Shown here: piece by piece, positions 21,922 through 32,172 of the stretch | Layout: every line of letters starts with the position of its first letter | How positions within the stretch are numbered: position 1 is the first letter of the stretch | From: Boswellia sacra | Taxonomy: Eukaryota > Streptophyta > Magnoliopsida > Sapindales > Burseraceae | Assembly: GCA_013180625.2 (NCBI GenBank) | Contig: SNVD02000403.1 | Coordinates: forward strand, 1-64,000 | DNA length: 64,000 nucleotides | Direction: 5' to 3' | Notes under the pieces: model-generated | The model's input: the letters and a program-made list of their open reading frames with translations, nothing else | What the model was told of the DNA's origin: nothing | The model's database searches: none | Translations under genes and position numbers: made by a program

Positions 21922-23532
21922 ATGGTGGCCTATGCACTTCCAATTGTAGATGTTGATGTTCCTTCCACTTGTAGAAAGGCAGTTAGATGTTCTGAAGTTG
22001 ATGAGTGGAAGACAGTTATGAGCGAAGAGATGCAGTCTCTTCAGAAGAATGAAACTTGGGAGCTAGCTCAACTACCAAAGGGTAAAAAGGTAATTGGGTG
22101 CAAATGGGTATATGCAAAGAAAGATGGATTTCCTAACAAGAATGACGTCTGCTACAAGGCAAGATTGGTAGCTAAAGGCTACGCTCAGAGGGAAGGAATT
22201 GACTACAATGAGGTATTTTCTCCAATTGTGAAACATTCTTCCATTAGAATTTTGTTGGCCTTGGTAGCTCAGATGAATATGGAACTAGTTCAACTTGATA
22301 TAAAAACTGCATTTTTACTTGGTGACTTGGAAGAGGAAATCTATATGACTCAGCCAGAGGGATTCAAAGTTGCTGGTAAGGAAAATTTGGTATGCAAACT
22401 GAAAAGATCGCTTTATGGTTTGAAGCAATCTCCCAGACCGTGGTATAAGCGATTTGATCAGTTTATGATGGGTCAGAGGTATACAAGAAGCAAATTTGAT
22501 AACTGTATGTATTTTCGGAGGCTACATGATGGTTCTTTCATTTATCTACTCTTGTATGTTGATGACATGTTGATAGCTTCAACAAATGTCGAAGAAATTG
22601 CAAAGTTGAAGACTCAGCTGAATCGAGAGTTTGAGATGAAAGATTTGGGTGAAGCTAAGAAGATTCTTGGCATGGAGATTAGCAGAGATAGAGGGAGAAG
22701 TAAGATTTGTTTGACTCAGAAGCAGTATCTGAAGAAGGTATTACAGCGGTTTGGCATTACAGAGCAGTCTAAACCTGTAAGTACCCCACTTGCTCCTCAT
22801 ATGAAGCTCAGTGCATCTTTATCTCCTAGTACAGATGAGGAACGAGAGTACATGTCTCGAGTTTCGTATGCTAATGCAGTTGGTAGCCTGATGTATGCTA
22901 TGGTGTGTACGAGACCCGACATTTCACATGCAGTTGGAGTTGTGAGCAGGTATATGCATGATCCTGGTAAAGGACATTGGCAAGCAGTGAAATGGATTCT
23001 ACGGTATTTGTTGAAAACCGTGGATGTTGGCTTAGTCTTTGAGAGAGATGATACATGTGGTCAGTATGCTATTGGTTATGTTGATTCAGATTATGCTGGT
23101 GATTTGGATAAACGTCGGTCGACAACCGGTTATGTGTTTACTCTTGCAAGAGCACCAGTGAGTTGGAAGTCTACTTTACAGTCTACAGTGGCTTTGTCTA
23201 CTACAGAGGCAGAGTATATGGCAATAACAGAGACTGTGAAGGAAGCTATTTGGTTACAGGGATTACTGGATGAATTGGGAATTGGGCAGAAGAAGATCAG
23301 TCTTTATTCTGACAGTCAGAGTGCTATCCACTTAGCGAAGAATCCAGTGTTCCATGTTCGTACGAAGCATATTGATGTTCGTTATCATTTTGTGCGGGAG
23401 ATCATTGATGAAGGAAGAATCTTACTTCAGAAGATTGAGACTGCCGAAAATCCTGCAGATATGTTGACTAAGGTTATGACATCGATCAAGTTCAGTCATT
23501 GTTTGGACTTGATCAACATTGTGCGAGTTTGA
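21922..23532 (+). CDS. copia reverse transcriptase and RNase H
   Basis: This 536-aa frame has the complete RVT_2 domain: [59 protein letters not shown] and the catalytic box [12 protein letters not shown]. Its RNase H has the copia-typical [29 protein letters not shown] and [14 protein letters not shown]. All catalytic motifs look intact. The domain is joined to integrase through a linker frameshifted at about 21860, so this ORF would not be translated as part of the natural polyprotein. Confidence 0.92.
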   Translation: MVAYALPIVDVDVPSTCRKAVRCSEVDEWKTVMSEEMQSLQKNETWELAQLPKGKKVIGCKWVYAKKDGFPNKNDVCYKARLVAKGYAQREGIDYNEVFSPIVKHSSIRILLALVAQMNMELVQLDIKTAFLLGDLEEEIYMTQPEGFKVAGKENLVCKLKRSLYGLKQSPRPWYKRFDQFMMGQRYTRSKFDNCMYFRRLHDGSFIYLLLYVDDMLIASTNVEEIAKLKTQLNREFEMKDLGEAKKILGMEISRDRGRSKICLTQKQYLKKVLQRFGITEQSKPVSTPLAPHMKLSASLSPSTDEEREYMSRVSYANAVGSLMYAMVCTRPDISHAVGVVSRYMHDPGKGHWQAVKWILRYLLKTVDVGLVFERDDTCGQYAIGYVDSDYAGDLDKRRSTTGYVFTLARAPVSWKSTLQSTVALSTTEAEYMAITETVKEAIWLQGLLDELGIGQKKISLYSDSQSAIHLAKNPVFHVRTKHIDVRYHFVREIIDEGRILLQKIETAENPADMLTKVMTSIKFSHCLDLINIVRV

Positions 23533-23633
23533 TCGCGCCATTGGGCGCATTTGTAGGCGTTGCAGTTGTGATAGAGAATATGGGAAAAAGAAAAGTCTTG
23601 TGGTGGATTGGCATATTCGCCAAGGTGGAAATT

Positions 23634-24199
23634 TGTTGAGCTTTGTGGCTCATATGCACAAAATGAAAGATCCCACATTGCTTAAATAGCAAAGCTTGGG
23701 ACTTTTGTAGGCTTATAAAAGAAGCCTTTTGGGAAATAAATAAGTATCCCATTTGAAATATCATTCCACCCCCTATATTTGTGAGGTCTTATTAATAAGA
23801 CCTTATAGTTTAAGGGCCTTTCATTAAGGACCTTAAAGTTTGTAATATTTGTTTTTTTCTCCCTTTGTTTTGGGTATTTGTGGTATTGCCCAATTGTTTG
23901 GGTAATTACAGTTTGACCCAACTATTTGGGTAATTGTAGTTTGGCCCAATAGTTGTGGTATTTGTATTATGGCCCAAAAGTTTGTAATTCTCTTTGAAGA
24001 TAGTGGAAAGTTTCTTCTGCGGCGCCCGAAGACGTAGGTATTTATACCGAACCTCGTTAAATCTTGGTGTTCTTTCTATTTCTGCATTGTGGTTAATTGG
24101 TTGCCTCTTTAGTTGCTATTATATTCAATTATCTGGCATAGTTGTGGTTGTGCATTTTTGGGTTGTTCGGTTGGTTATCGTTTCCGCTTGTGCATAACA
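23634..24199 (+). repeat. 3' LTR of the copia element
   Basis: It has the same ends and length as the 5' LTR. Differences such as TATCACATT versus TATCCCATT and TTCAGCGG versus TTCTGCGG are point changes. No indel separates the two copies. Confidence 0.93.
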
Positions 24200-24821
24200 A
24201 AAGAATCCCACCTTTGATAACCAGTGCACACTAAAAGATGAATAAATGAAGTGCAAAGAGTTGTTGGGAAAGAGCCTTCCATAGAAAGAACCAATGTAAG
24301 CTACAATATAAATAGAGGGGCACTCATGATCACTTCTTTCTCTCTTAAGCTCACTATAAAAATATGGCAAGGCCATGAACACCGATGTTAAGTTATTTGT
24401 TGGAAGATCATTAAGATAAATGTGGACTCCGGTGCTGGACACAAGAGTTTCCGACATTTCCCTTCAACAGTTTCAACAAAACCTTTGATGGTTGCTAGTG
24501 AATTAGATCCAGAAGAACAACCCAAATCAGCTATGCAAATAGTATCTGTATTATTAACCATTTTAGGGTAAAGTTGTTGTAATGTTTTCAAGGGTTATGT
24601 GCTTCACCATATCGATGTCTTCTTCCGTTAAATTAAAAGAAAATAAATGAGAAAATGTAAATATAATCACTGAAAATAAACAGCCAGACTTTCGAAAGAA
24701 TAATATGAAAAAATTAAGTATAAAATGAACAAAGAAAATTAATGTAAACCTGAATGGAGGAATTTTTTTCATAGCTAGTTGGACCAGCTCCTCCTGTCAT
24801 GTGAAAGAATCTCTGCACGAC

Positions 24822-25622
24822 TAGGGATGGCAAAACCCGGGGCCGGGGCCGGGGCCGGATTGCACACTCCGGCCCCGGCAAATTCCCCGGAATTTTTTTC
24901 CGGGGTCGGGTCTGGGGTACCCCGGGTGGGGCCGGGTTTTTCAATAACCCGGGATTAAAACCCGGGTGCCTTTTTTTTTAATTCTGATGCTTTTTTTCTG
25001 TAGTATATATATGTGTGACAGCAATATTTTGTGTAAAAGAGCTCGTGGTCTAGTGGTAGCCCACTCTTTCTATTTATGTAAGGTGCTGGGTTCGAACCCC
25101 AGGGGCTATGGATAATTTATAACATAATTTCCTTGGACAGTAGCAGACATATATATATATAAATGGGCAGCCAAGCCATTGCGAGATGGCATGCAGTCCA
25201 GTGGTCTTGTGCTGTTTCCATCTAAGCGGGGAGACGAGTTCAAACCCTCGAGGCTGCTGAAAATTTTTTAAAAAAATTCCTTGGAGATGGGCTGGGTTTG
25301 ACGAATGGGCTTGAAATAAAAAATTCTGTCAAAAGTTGGGCTGGGCTTTGGGCTAGAATTTAAAGAAAGGGTGAAAAGTAAAAATTAAAAACTGACAGGA
25401 CTTATATGAATTTTTACATAACATAATTTTTCAAATTACAATTACATCCCCGGGTTTAATTCCGGGTCCCAACCCCGACCCCACCACCCCGGCCCCGGGG
25501 CCGGGGCAGAAAATTTCTCTCCGGCCCCGGCCAAATTCCCCGGTTTTCTGGGTTATTGCCCGGCCCCGGACGTCCGGATTTTTCGGATCCCCGACCCCGG
25601 CCGGGTCAAATTGCCATCCCTA
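24822..25622. mobile_element. hAT-type MITE, 801 bp, TSD TGCACGAC
   Basis: The ends TAGGGATGGCAAAA and TTGCCATCCCTA form a terminal inverted repeat. Perfect 8-bp duplications TGCACGAC lie at 24814-24821 and 25623-25630. Removing the element and one copy of the duplication restores exon 1 of the SABATH gene in frame. The outer about 120 bp at each end are extremely G/C-rich (GGGGCCGGGGCCGGGG and its complement) and would pair over a long distance. There is no transposase. The interior carries two tRNA-like units, listed separately. It shares ends with the MITE at 9290-9859. Confidence 0.93.
25039..25290 (+). repeat. tandem pair of tRNA-like (SINE head-like) units inside the MITE
   Basis: Unit 1 (about 25039-25135) has a pol III A-box-like TGGTCTAGTGGTAG and a B-box GGTTCGAACCC within a perfect T-arm (CTGGG TTCGAAC CCCAG). 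Unit 2 (about 25186-25285) has GCAGTCCAGTGG and GAGTTCAAACCC with a T-arm-like CGAG/CTCG. Both are followed by AATT-CCTTGGA. Neither has a matching acceptor stem, so they are not functional tRNAs. They look like remnants of a dimeric tRNA-derived SINE or an internal pol III promoter captured by the hAT element. Confidence 0.6.
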
Positions 25623-25636
25623 TGCACGACATCCAT

Positions 25637-26319
25637 GTTGACTGATTTCAAGCTCTCTCTTCTTCACTCTCTTTTCAAAGGAAAATTTGGATATTATGTT
25701 CGTGGAATTGTAATGAGATATTTTTCTATTTTACATATATATCTCTAACCACAAGACGGTTTTCTAATTGGACAAGATTCTTAAGAAGAGAAGCATCTTT
25801 TTTGGTCAATGATTAGCCCTGAGTAGGTGAAGATCTAATGTTGATTGATTTTATGCTTTGATATAAAATGTGGTGAATTGTGATAAATTAACTGATCAGA
25901 GTTGAATTTATATCACTTCCACATATAAGAAGTATAAATTAATGTTATGAATTTTAAATTTTTATAACAATCATAATGATTAATGGATGTAGAATAGATT
26001 TTCAAAATTAGCCAGGCTGCACGCATATCAGTGACACCAAGTCAAGACGCCTTCAACGGCACTACAGGCTGATATCTAATGCTTCCGTGTCTTAGCATGA
26101 TATCTTATATGTTGCGCCATTATAGCCTCTATGCTTTTAACGAGACCATTAATTGACCATCTCACCCTTAAGAATGAAACCAAGCGACTAAAAAAGAAAG
26201 AATTAAAGCAGGAAATGTTGAAGACAGATGTTGCAGCATAAGTTTTCAACTCTTAAAGCACTGCAGCATACTTGAGAGACTACTGCAAGTCTAAGCCTAG
26301 TTGATACTGATAGCAAGAA
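25637..26319. other. upstream region of the SABATH pseudogene and spacer
   Basis: This is the 5' side of the methyltransferase gene on the minus strand. The TATATAT and CATATATAT stretches around 25730-25745 could have been its TATA region, but this is weak. No other gene is seen. Confidence 0.35.
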
Positions 26320-26990
26320 AGAAAACAAGTGATTAATTTGAAGAGATTAGAAAGGAAGCTGACACCAGAGATTTACAGTGGTTCAGCTAGATTAGCCTAC
26401 ATTCACTTGACCAGCTCCCAAAAGATAATTCACCATACATGGACTGAATTGTTAAAGACCCAGCAAAGGCTTTTCTCTGACTCAAGAACAAAATCTCTGT
26501 CCATAACTCACAAAATACAAAGCTTTAGAGTAAGAAATCCGAACCCACTTCCCAGTTACAAACAAGACTAACTCTCTCTTAACCTTTCTCTTTAATCTTT
26601 CTTATATAAAAGATCAAAGTTCTCAAGTAACTTTCTTAATAACCAGCATGACTAGCTGGTAAACTTCAACCGAATTCCCTTCCAAATGGAACTACCAACG
26701 GCTGAGCAGTCAAACTAACTATTGAACCAACCGATTTAACAATAAGGATCAGCACATTCCTGAAATCCATCTATCAACCTGGAAGAAGCAGAACCACCCA
26801 GCAAACGATGCATTCGATCCTCTGGCTTCTGGAATAATCAACACGACTGCTTCAGCTCAGAAAATAATTGATAAGGATCACACCACACCAGTATCAGATA
26901 AAATTTGAAAAGGATCACAACAACACCAGATAACAGTTAATTTCATATTCATATGGTGTTAAATGCTTTACATTCATGATGGTCCATGAG
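26320..26990. repeat. LTR-like repeat, copy A
   Basis: This resembles the segment at 28560-28990. Shared blocks are AGAGATTAGAAA, AGATTTA followed by GGTTC-GCTAGATTAGCC and TACAT-CGCTTGA, AAGAAATCC-AACCC, and CCCAGTTACAA followed by CTAACTCTCTCTT. The GTGGTTC..GC-AGATTAGCCTACAT phrase is like that in Sire/copia LTRs (compare 3285-3310). A CTTATATAAAAG box lies at 26601. LTR ends were not identified. Confidence 0.5.
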
Positions 26991-27719
26991 AGAGGTTAAT
27001 AGAGTGCTTAAAGTAAAGATAGGGGTTCCCTGAATTTTTGTCAAATTACAAACCCAGTAGTTTCACAAACTAATTCTGATAAGCCTGGATCTAAACCCCG
27101 TTAACCACATATTTTGTCTGTTGATTTTATCTAACTCATATATGTCAAAGAATTTTGTAATTTAAAAATAATTTTACTCTCAATTATATTATCTTGTCGG
27201 TTACATTATCAGAACCGAGCATTTTTGCTTCACTGCAACTACTCATTGCCTACACTGAAAATTAGATGGGAAGATAAAGAAACTAACCAGCAGAGATGCC
27301 TGCACTTATTCCGAATTCTAGAGCCAATCATCTAAGTTTCAGATCTACGTTAGAGAAGTCTCTAAATATCATATTTCTTGATTCAGGATAAAATTCATAT
27401 AAGGAAAGAAACTGTTTGGCACAGGTCCTCGGCTTTTATATTTTTATTCTTCATTCACAAAGTTTTAAATAATTAACTTCGAACTGTTTAGAATCCAAGA
27501 AAAATTCAGATCAATCCCTCTCCCACCCCAAACCAATGTGCGAATGAAAATTTGAGAATAAATGGTCCCAAATGCCTCTAGCTTTTCGTTTGTGCTTTTT
27601 CAACCTTTAATTATCTTCAGCATCTTACATTGTCAGTTTGGCTTGTTTTCTCTGCGTTAATAATGGCACTGACATATTCAGGGCGTCAGACGCCAATGTC
27701 AATGTGCTGCATGATCTTA

Positions 27720-28140
27720 TATAAAAGATCAAAGTTCGCTTAAGAGTACATCAAGGCTATTACAAGATCACATTTTATTTCCATCAAATACACATGCCAC
27801 AAATCAATCAAGCAAAACTTGCATTTTCCCCCTAAATGCTTTGTCTTTACAATTCAATGGACATTCCTTTAGCTTCCAGCAGCCAGCATGATACACCCCT
27901 CTGTCTGTTGATGAAATTTGATGCCCGATTTAAATGAGCTAAAAGAGAGCAAATAACTTGGCTAGAGTTAACTTTTGTTAGATAAAATGGAATGTTAAGA
28001 AACTTAATTCTGCCAAGCTTGTCTCACACATCGCCTTTTGAAATCAATTCTTCAAGAAATTCATTGCATATTAAACTAAGTAGCATCACTGCATCAGATG
28101 GAAATATCAAATATCAGGTTTTGTTAACAAGAAGTTTGTC
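27720..28140. repeat. segmental duplicate of 30610-31025
   Basis: Long blocks are shared with 30610-31025, for example CTAAATGCTTTGTCTTTACA, TAGAGTTAACTTTTGTTAGA and CACTGCATCAGATGGAAATA. A shorter third copy lies at 44290-44385. No ORF is conserved. In the 30 kb copy this DNA lies next to the C-terminus of NLR relic 3, so it is probably NLR 3' flanking DNA. Confidence 0.7.
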
Positions 28141-28559
28141 AACCCACTTAATATGTGGAAAGAATATCACCAACAAGTGGTTTGTTGATTCAACTCTGGC
28201 CTTAGCTGCTTCAAATGATAGAACCAACGCAGTTGAAGGATCAACCCGGCATTTAACCTTTGTTCGTAATTATAAAGTTGTTAAGAACGGCGATAAGCAT
28301 GGTGAATGTTGATGACTTGTGGTGGAGATAGAGTGTAATGTTGTGTGATTTGTTTGTTGTTTTTGGAGTTCTGATCGCTGATTTCTTGTAGAGTGGTTGA
28401 AGTTGTCGTTATTGTTGGTGGTGATGTTTGGTTCTGGGATGCAGGGCCGTGTATGTTGGAGACTGAGTTTTTTTTTTTTTCTCTTTCTTCTTCAAGTGTG
28501 TGTTTGTTTTGGTTAATCTGATACTGATTGATAATTGATATCAAATTATCAACCCAAAA

Positions 28560-28995
28560 AAAAAGTGCTTAAAAGAGATTAGAAAATGAAGATTACACCA
28601 AAGATTTATGGAGGTTCGGCTAGATTAGCCTACATCCGCTTGACATGCTCTTAGAAGAAATTTCGCTATGAAATGAATTGTTACAGACCCCATCAGAAAA
28701 ACTTCTTTGACTCTAGAACCAAAAAGCTCTATCTATTTGCTTAAGAAAAAACAGAGCTCCGAGTAAGAAATCCTAACCCCTTTCCCAGTTACAACCAACA
28801 CTAACTCTCTCTTGACCTTTAATCTTTCTTATCTCTCTTAGAAACAGGATCAACCACTAAGCGGGTCAAACTATATATGAAATGAAGTTCTTTACCAATG
28901 TAAATCAGCAGGTTCCAGAAACCCAGCAGCTGCAGCTAACCTCAACCCTGAACCAGCAGAATCACCTGGTTAATGATGCATTCAATCCTCAAGCT
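28560..28995. repeat. LTR-like repeat, copy B
   Basis: This is the diverged second copy of 26320-26990 (see that entry), lying between the first and second DAK relic pieces. It also shares the later blocks CCAGAAACCCAGCAG and GATGCATTCAATCCTC. Confidence 0.5.
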
Positions 28996-29002
28996 TGTAG
29001 AA

Positions 29003-29223
29003 TATTAGAGAATTACGTATGTAATGTTAAGCGTACATTTAATATGATATCAGAGTTATCATGACTCTAATGATAGCAAGTTTGAATCCCCTCCGTGTCA
29101 TTTAAAAAGAAAATATTAATTAAAAAAAAGTGAGACATGTGAGGGGACATATCAGAGAATTATGTATATAATGTTAAGCTTACATCTACAAGCTTAAGCT
29201 TTTAAAATAAGACAAACTTAACA
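29003..29223 (+). mobile_element. TRIM-like miniature retroelement, damaged
   Basis: A short terminal repeat (TATCAGAGAATTATGTATAT, continuing to TTAACA, 29150-29223, 74 bp) has a truncated partner at 29003-29043 (TATTAGAGAATTACGTATG). Directly after the first copy comes TGATATCAGAG (29045-29055), like the tRNA-Met primer site. The interior is about 100 bp and non-coding. Short terminal repeats, a primer site and a tiny interior are the mark of TRIM elements. Confidence 0.55.
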
Positions 29224-29721
29224 TAGAATAATCGACAAAAATGCATCAGCTACTAAAAAAAAATTGTTGAAGATCAATTCAGTGTCAAATAAAATTTGAC
29301 ATGATCAGAAATGCAGTAGATAAGATTGCATTTCATATTCATATGATATTGGATGCACACATTCATGATGGTCCAAAGGAGAGTTTGAAAGAGCATTTGT
29401 GACTCTAGAGGTTCACTTTAACTAAAAAATTGAGAAAAATAATAATACTCGGCAAGAATGCTTGCCCTCTTGATCTAAAAAATCAATCGATGTAAAAAAT
29501 CTATCGATAGAAGCAATGGCAGTTTCAACTGATTCAGTCACTGAATTTTATAGTATTTGTAGCCTCTAAATGTGATGCCCTATTTCAAAATAGCTAGAAG
29601 AGGGCAAAATAACTTAGCAACAGTCCCAGATAACAGTTAATTTCATATTCATATGGTACTAAATGCTTTACATTGATGATGGTCCATAGGACGGCTTAAA
29701 GAGTTCTCGCAACTCTAAAAA

Positions 29722-30107
29722 TGGGGGTGTTCAAAATTACCCGACCCGACTCGATCGGGTTTATCAGGTTAAATACAGATTAGTGCTTTAAAAAACCTGA
29801 AATCAGGTTTCCTATAATCAGGTTTGATCCATATAACCCGATAAAACCCGACCCGATGAGAAATTTTTTTAGGGAAATAAAATTTGACACGTGTCAATCT
29901 CTTATTGGCCTTTTTATGCATCTTATACCCGACCAGACCCCAACTATTTTACCACATGAAATAAGTTTTAAAAATCTGTGAATTGGGTCACGACCGACCC
30001 GAACAAGCCGACCCAACCCGACCATTCGGGTTACACCTCGGGTTCTATACTTCAAAAACCCAATTACGGGCCAAAATTATTTCAAACCCGACCCGTGTGC
30101 ACCCCTA
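29722..30107. mobile_element. hAT-type MITE, 386 bp
   Basis: The ends are TGGGGGTGTTCA and, from the other strand, TAGGGGTGCACACGGG. Near-identical 8-bp flanks TCTAAAAA (29714-29721) and TCTGAAAG (30108-30115) fit hAT. Both subterminal regions are full of CCCGACCCGA-type motifs. There is no coding capacity. It lies between two DAK relic pieces. Confidence 0.72.
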
Positions 30108-30300
30108 TCTGAAAGTATACTGATAAAAACTAGAGCAAAATAAAATTTTACAAGAGTGATAAATTATCTCACATTGGTTTGATTTGATGCTGACATGGTT
30201 TAGGTTTTTGCTTTCGATTGTCCGAACTGCCTGGCAAATTATGTTATATCCTGAAAAAAAGGAAACATGGATACATGGGATAAGTATAAATGAATAAAAC

Positions 30301-30527
30301 GAGTCATGCTACGGTACAACCTTTGTACCGTACAATCATTTTCAAAATTTATAAAAATAATGTAAAAGTTGTAAGTCTTTGTGTAAAAGTTGTAAATGTG
30401 AAAAATTATTCATTTATAACTTTTTTCACATTTACAATTTTTTTACAAGGATTTACAACTTTTATACTAATTTTACAAAAATTAAAAAATGATTGTACGG
30501 TACAACCAATGTACCGTAGCTACACCC
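30301..30527. mobile_element. Mutator-like MITE, 227 bp
   Basis: GCTACGGTACAA near the left end is mirrored by TTGTACCGTAGC-like sequence at the right (about 30 bp of inverted repeat, including GTACCGTACAATCATTTT). The whole element is close to a palindrome, with TGTAAAAGTTGTAAAT on one arm and its complement on the other. Flanks GAATAAAAC (30292-30300) and AAATAAAAC (30528-30536) form a 9-bp target duplication with one mismatch, as in Mutator-like elements. Confidence 0.75.
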
Positions 30528-30609
30528 AAATAAAACTGATTAAAAAAAATATACCCTGAAGCTCAAGTACTAAAGCATCGCAGTACAATTATTTTGAGAA
30601 AAAAAAAGG

Positions 30610-31184
30610 GTAACATAAACTGATTCATAAAGGTACATCAAAGGCTATTATAAGATCACACCTTTTTATCTGGTTTCCATCAAATAAACATGCCACCAAT
30701 CAATCAAATAAAACATGCATTTTGGCCCTAAATGCTTTGTCTTTACAATTCGTTGATGTCTTACTAGTGGACAGTCCTTTATCTTCCAGCATGATACGCT
30801 CTTCTCTTCATGATACTTGATGCTTAGCTAAAAGATAGCAAAATAACATGGTTAGAGTTAACTTTTGTTAGATAAAAGGGAATGCCTAAGAAACTTAATT
30901 CTGCCAAGCTTGTCTTACGCATCACCTTTTGAAATCGATTCTTCAAGAAATTCATTGCATCTTAAATGAAGTAGCATCACTGCATCAGATGGAAATATCA
31001 TTATCTGGTTTTGTTGACAAGAAGCTGATAATATCAAGAATAATAGTAAAAATAGAAACGTGCAAGAGCCAGTCATTAAGGGACTCCATAGATTTAATTT
31101 TCTGAACAATAACATGATACAAAATTTGGCATTATTCTATATGATCCCTTAGATTACAATGGCAGCGATAATAAACAGGAAAGA
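30610..31184. repeat. segmental duplicate of 27720-28140, 3' flank of NLR relic 3
   Basis: See the entry at 27720. This copy continues into the tail of NLR relic 3 at about 31185. No gene is supported; a 66-codon minus-strand frame here is not conserved in the other copy. Confidence 0.65.
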
Positions 31185-31552
31185 GAGTAGCCCTGGACCG
31201 ATGGTAATTGCTAGCCTTTGTGGATTCAATCATGACTCATTGCACATATCTATAATATCAATAGCGACCCAGGATTTTATCTAAGAGGGGCACCAACAAG
31301 TATTTATATTAAAAATTATGCATGATTACTTTATTGTTAATGGTATTATAAATATTTTTATTCATGATCCTAGACATTAGTATTACAAATCAAAGTTCGA
31401 TTCTAAATTGAAGATTTTCAAGTAAATATTGCAAATTAATTTCAAGATAACTTTGTTCTAATTTAATGGTTAGAGATGATGTCAAATTTAAAAGTAAATT
31501 TTCTTTAAAATGTATCATCGATCATAATTGTTTCGAAAAAAAAATTATTTCA

Positions 31553-32096
31553 TGTTATGGCCATAACAAAATTGGGCCTCAATTATTTCTAATTCAGTAA
31601 GCCCATTACTGAAGCCCACTAATTTGGGCTCATTATCTAGGTCCCACAATGACCCAGTCTCAATTACTTTTAATTCAGTAAGCCCATTACTGAAGCCCAC
31701 TAATTTGGGCCCATTATCTGGGTCCCACAATGACCCAGTCTCAATTACTTTTAATTCAGTAAGCCCATTACTGAAGCCCATTATTCGGGCCCATTATCTG
31801 GATCCCACAATGACCCATCCTGACTCCTATATAAACCCCCCAAATTATAATTCAAGGTATGCACACTTTTCTGAACTTATTCTCTCTCTAGATTTCCTTC
31901 ACTTTTGAGAGCTTCTCTCTCTAGGAAATTCTCCCAGAAAATTTCGGAGTGCCGGACACTGACTTGAGCGTCGGAGGGTCTTCGCCGGCACCCTTGACTA
32001 TTTTTCTTTGCTCGCAGGATTGGACCCGACGTACCACCTAAGCTCCGACCTGCTTCCCGACCCACTTCCCGGCCGTCCGGAAACCGTGCATCAACA
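31553..32096 (+). repeat. 5' LTR of the Tat-like element, with three 81-bp tandem units
   Basis: Units with AATTCAGTAAGCCCATTACT recur 81 bp apart, at about 31591, 31672 and 31753. Each contains two potential hairpins, CTGGGTC..GACCCAG and GCCCA..TGGGC. A TATA box CTATATAAA follows at 31827. The LTR ends GTGCATCAACA. The 3' LTR carries the same three units. Confidence 0.9.
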
Positions 32097-32172
32097 GTTG
32101 GCGCCATCTGTGGGAACGACAATTTAAGCCTCTTTTAGTTGTTGCTCCCATCCAAACGTACTCAAACACACC

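Larger units (their letters stand above)
18805..24199 (+). mobile_element. full-length Ty1/copia retrotransposon, 5395 bp, TSD AAAGA
   Basis: The LTRs at 18805-19370 and 23634-24199 are both 566 bp and differ at roughly a dozen positions by eye (about 98% identical), so the insertion is fairly young. AAAGA is found at 18800-18804 and 24200-24204. The tRNA-Met primer site follows the 5' LTR at 19373 (TGGTATCAGAGCCG), and a purine tract (CAAGGTGGAAA) precedes the 3' LTR. The coding order gag, protease, integrase, RT, RNase H is that of copia. Single-base frameshifts near 20028, 20085, 21590 and 21860 disable this copy. It sits antisense in intron 2 of the SABATH pseudogene. Confidence 0.95.
17992..25636 (-). 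pseudogene. SABATH-family carboxyl methyltransferase (salicylate/jasmonate type), disrupted
   Basis: SABATH enzymes methylate carboxyl groups of small hormones and volatiles with S-adenosylmethionine. The typical four-exon structure is visible. Exon 1 (25636-25631 plus 24821-24750) has HMTGGAGPTSYEKNSSIQ, split by a hAT MITE. Exon 2 (about 24620-24212) has the SAM motif ADLGCSSGSNSL and SFYGRLFPNNSLHFIYSS..HWLSK. Exon 3 (18706-18434) has [13 protein letters not shown] and [15 protein letters not shown]. Exon 4 (18357-17992) has VPFYAPSKDEMEEEV, QESMIRHHFG and the C-terminal VDEEI. Damage: stops at the start of exon 2, a frameshift before LNDLPTNN, a TAA after LFEN where a tyrosine is usual, and the MITE. 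A copia element occupies intron 2, between HWLSK and VPSNLYEE. The substrate cannot be told. Confidence 0.87.
28158..30252 (-). pseudogene. dihydroxyacetone kinase gene relic (three exon pieces)
   Basis: Three pieces match consecutive exons of the intact DAK gene in the same order and strand. 28158-28262 matches exon 56556-56651 (RLNAG, then DPSTA after a one-base deletion, then ESTN). About 29505-29555 matches the start of exon 56738-56850. About 30172-30250 matches exon 56930-57009 and its splice borders (TATCTCACATTG, then CTGAAA). The pieces are separated by an LTR-like repeat, a TRIM-like element and a MITE. It is a decayed partial duplication that cannot make protein. Confidence 0.72.

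Noticed and set aside
21922..23532. An autonomous, active copia element
   Set aside because: RT and RNase H are intact, but gag and the integrase junctions carry frameshifts, so the polyprotein cannot be made from this copy.
25039..25112. A possible tRNA gene (A-box, B-box and a perfect T-arm)
   Set aside because: The acceptor stem does not pair, no proper anticodon arm can be drawn, and the unit lies inside a MITE next to a similar second unit. It is listed as a tRNA-like repeat instead.
30915..31115. A small minus-strand ORF with a hydrophobic segment next to NLR relic 3
   Set aside because: The homologous DNA at 27990-28130 does not keep the frame, so it is not under coding constraint.
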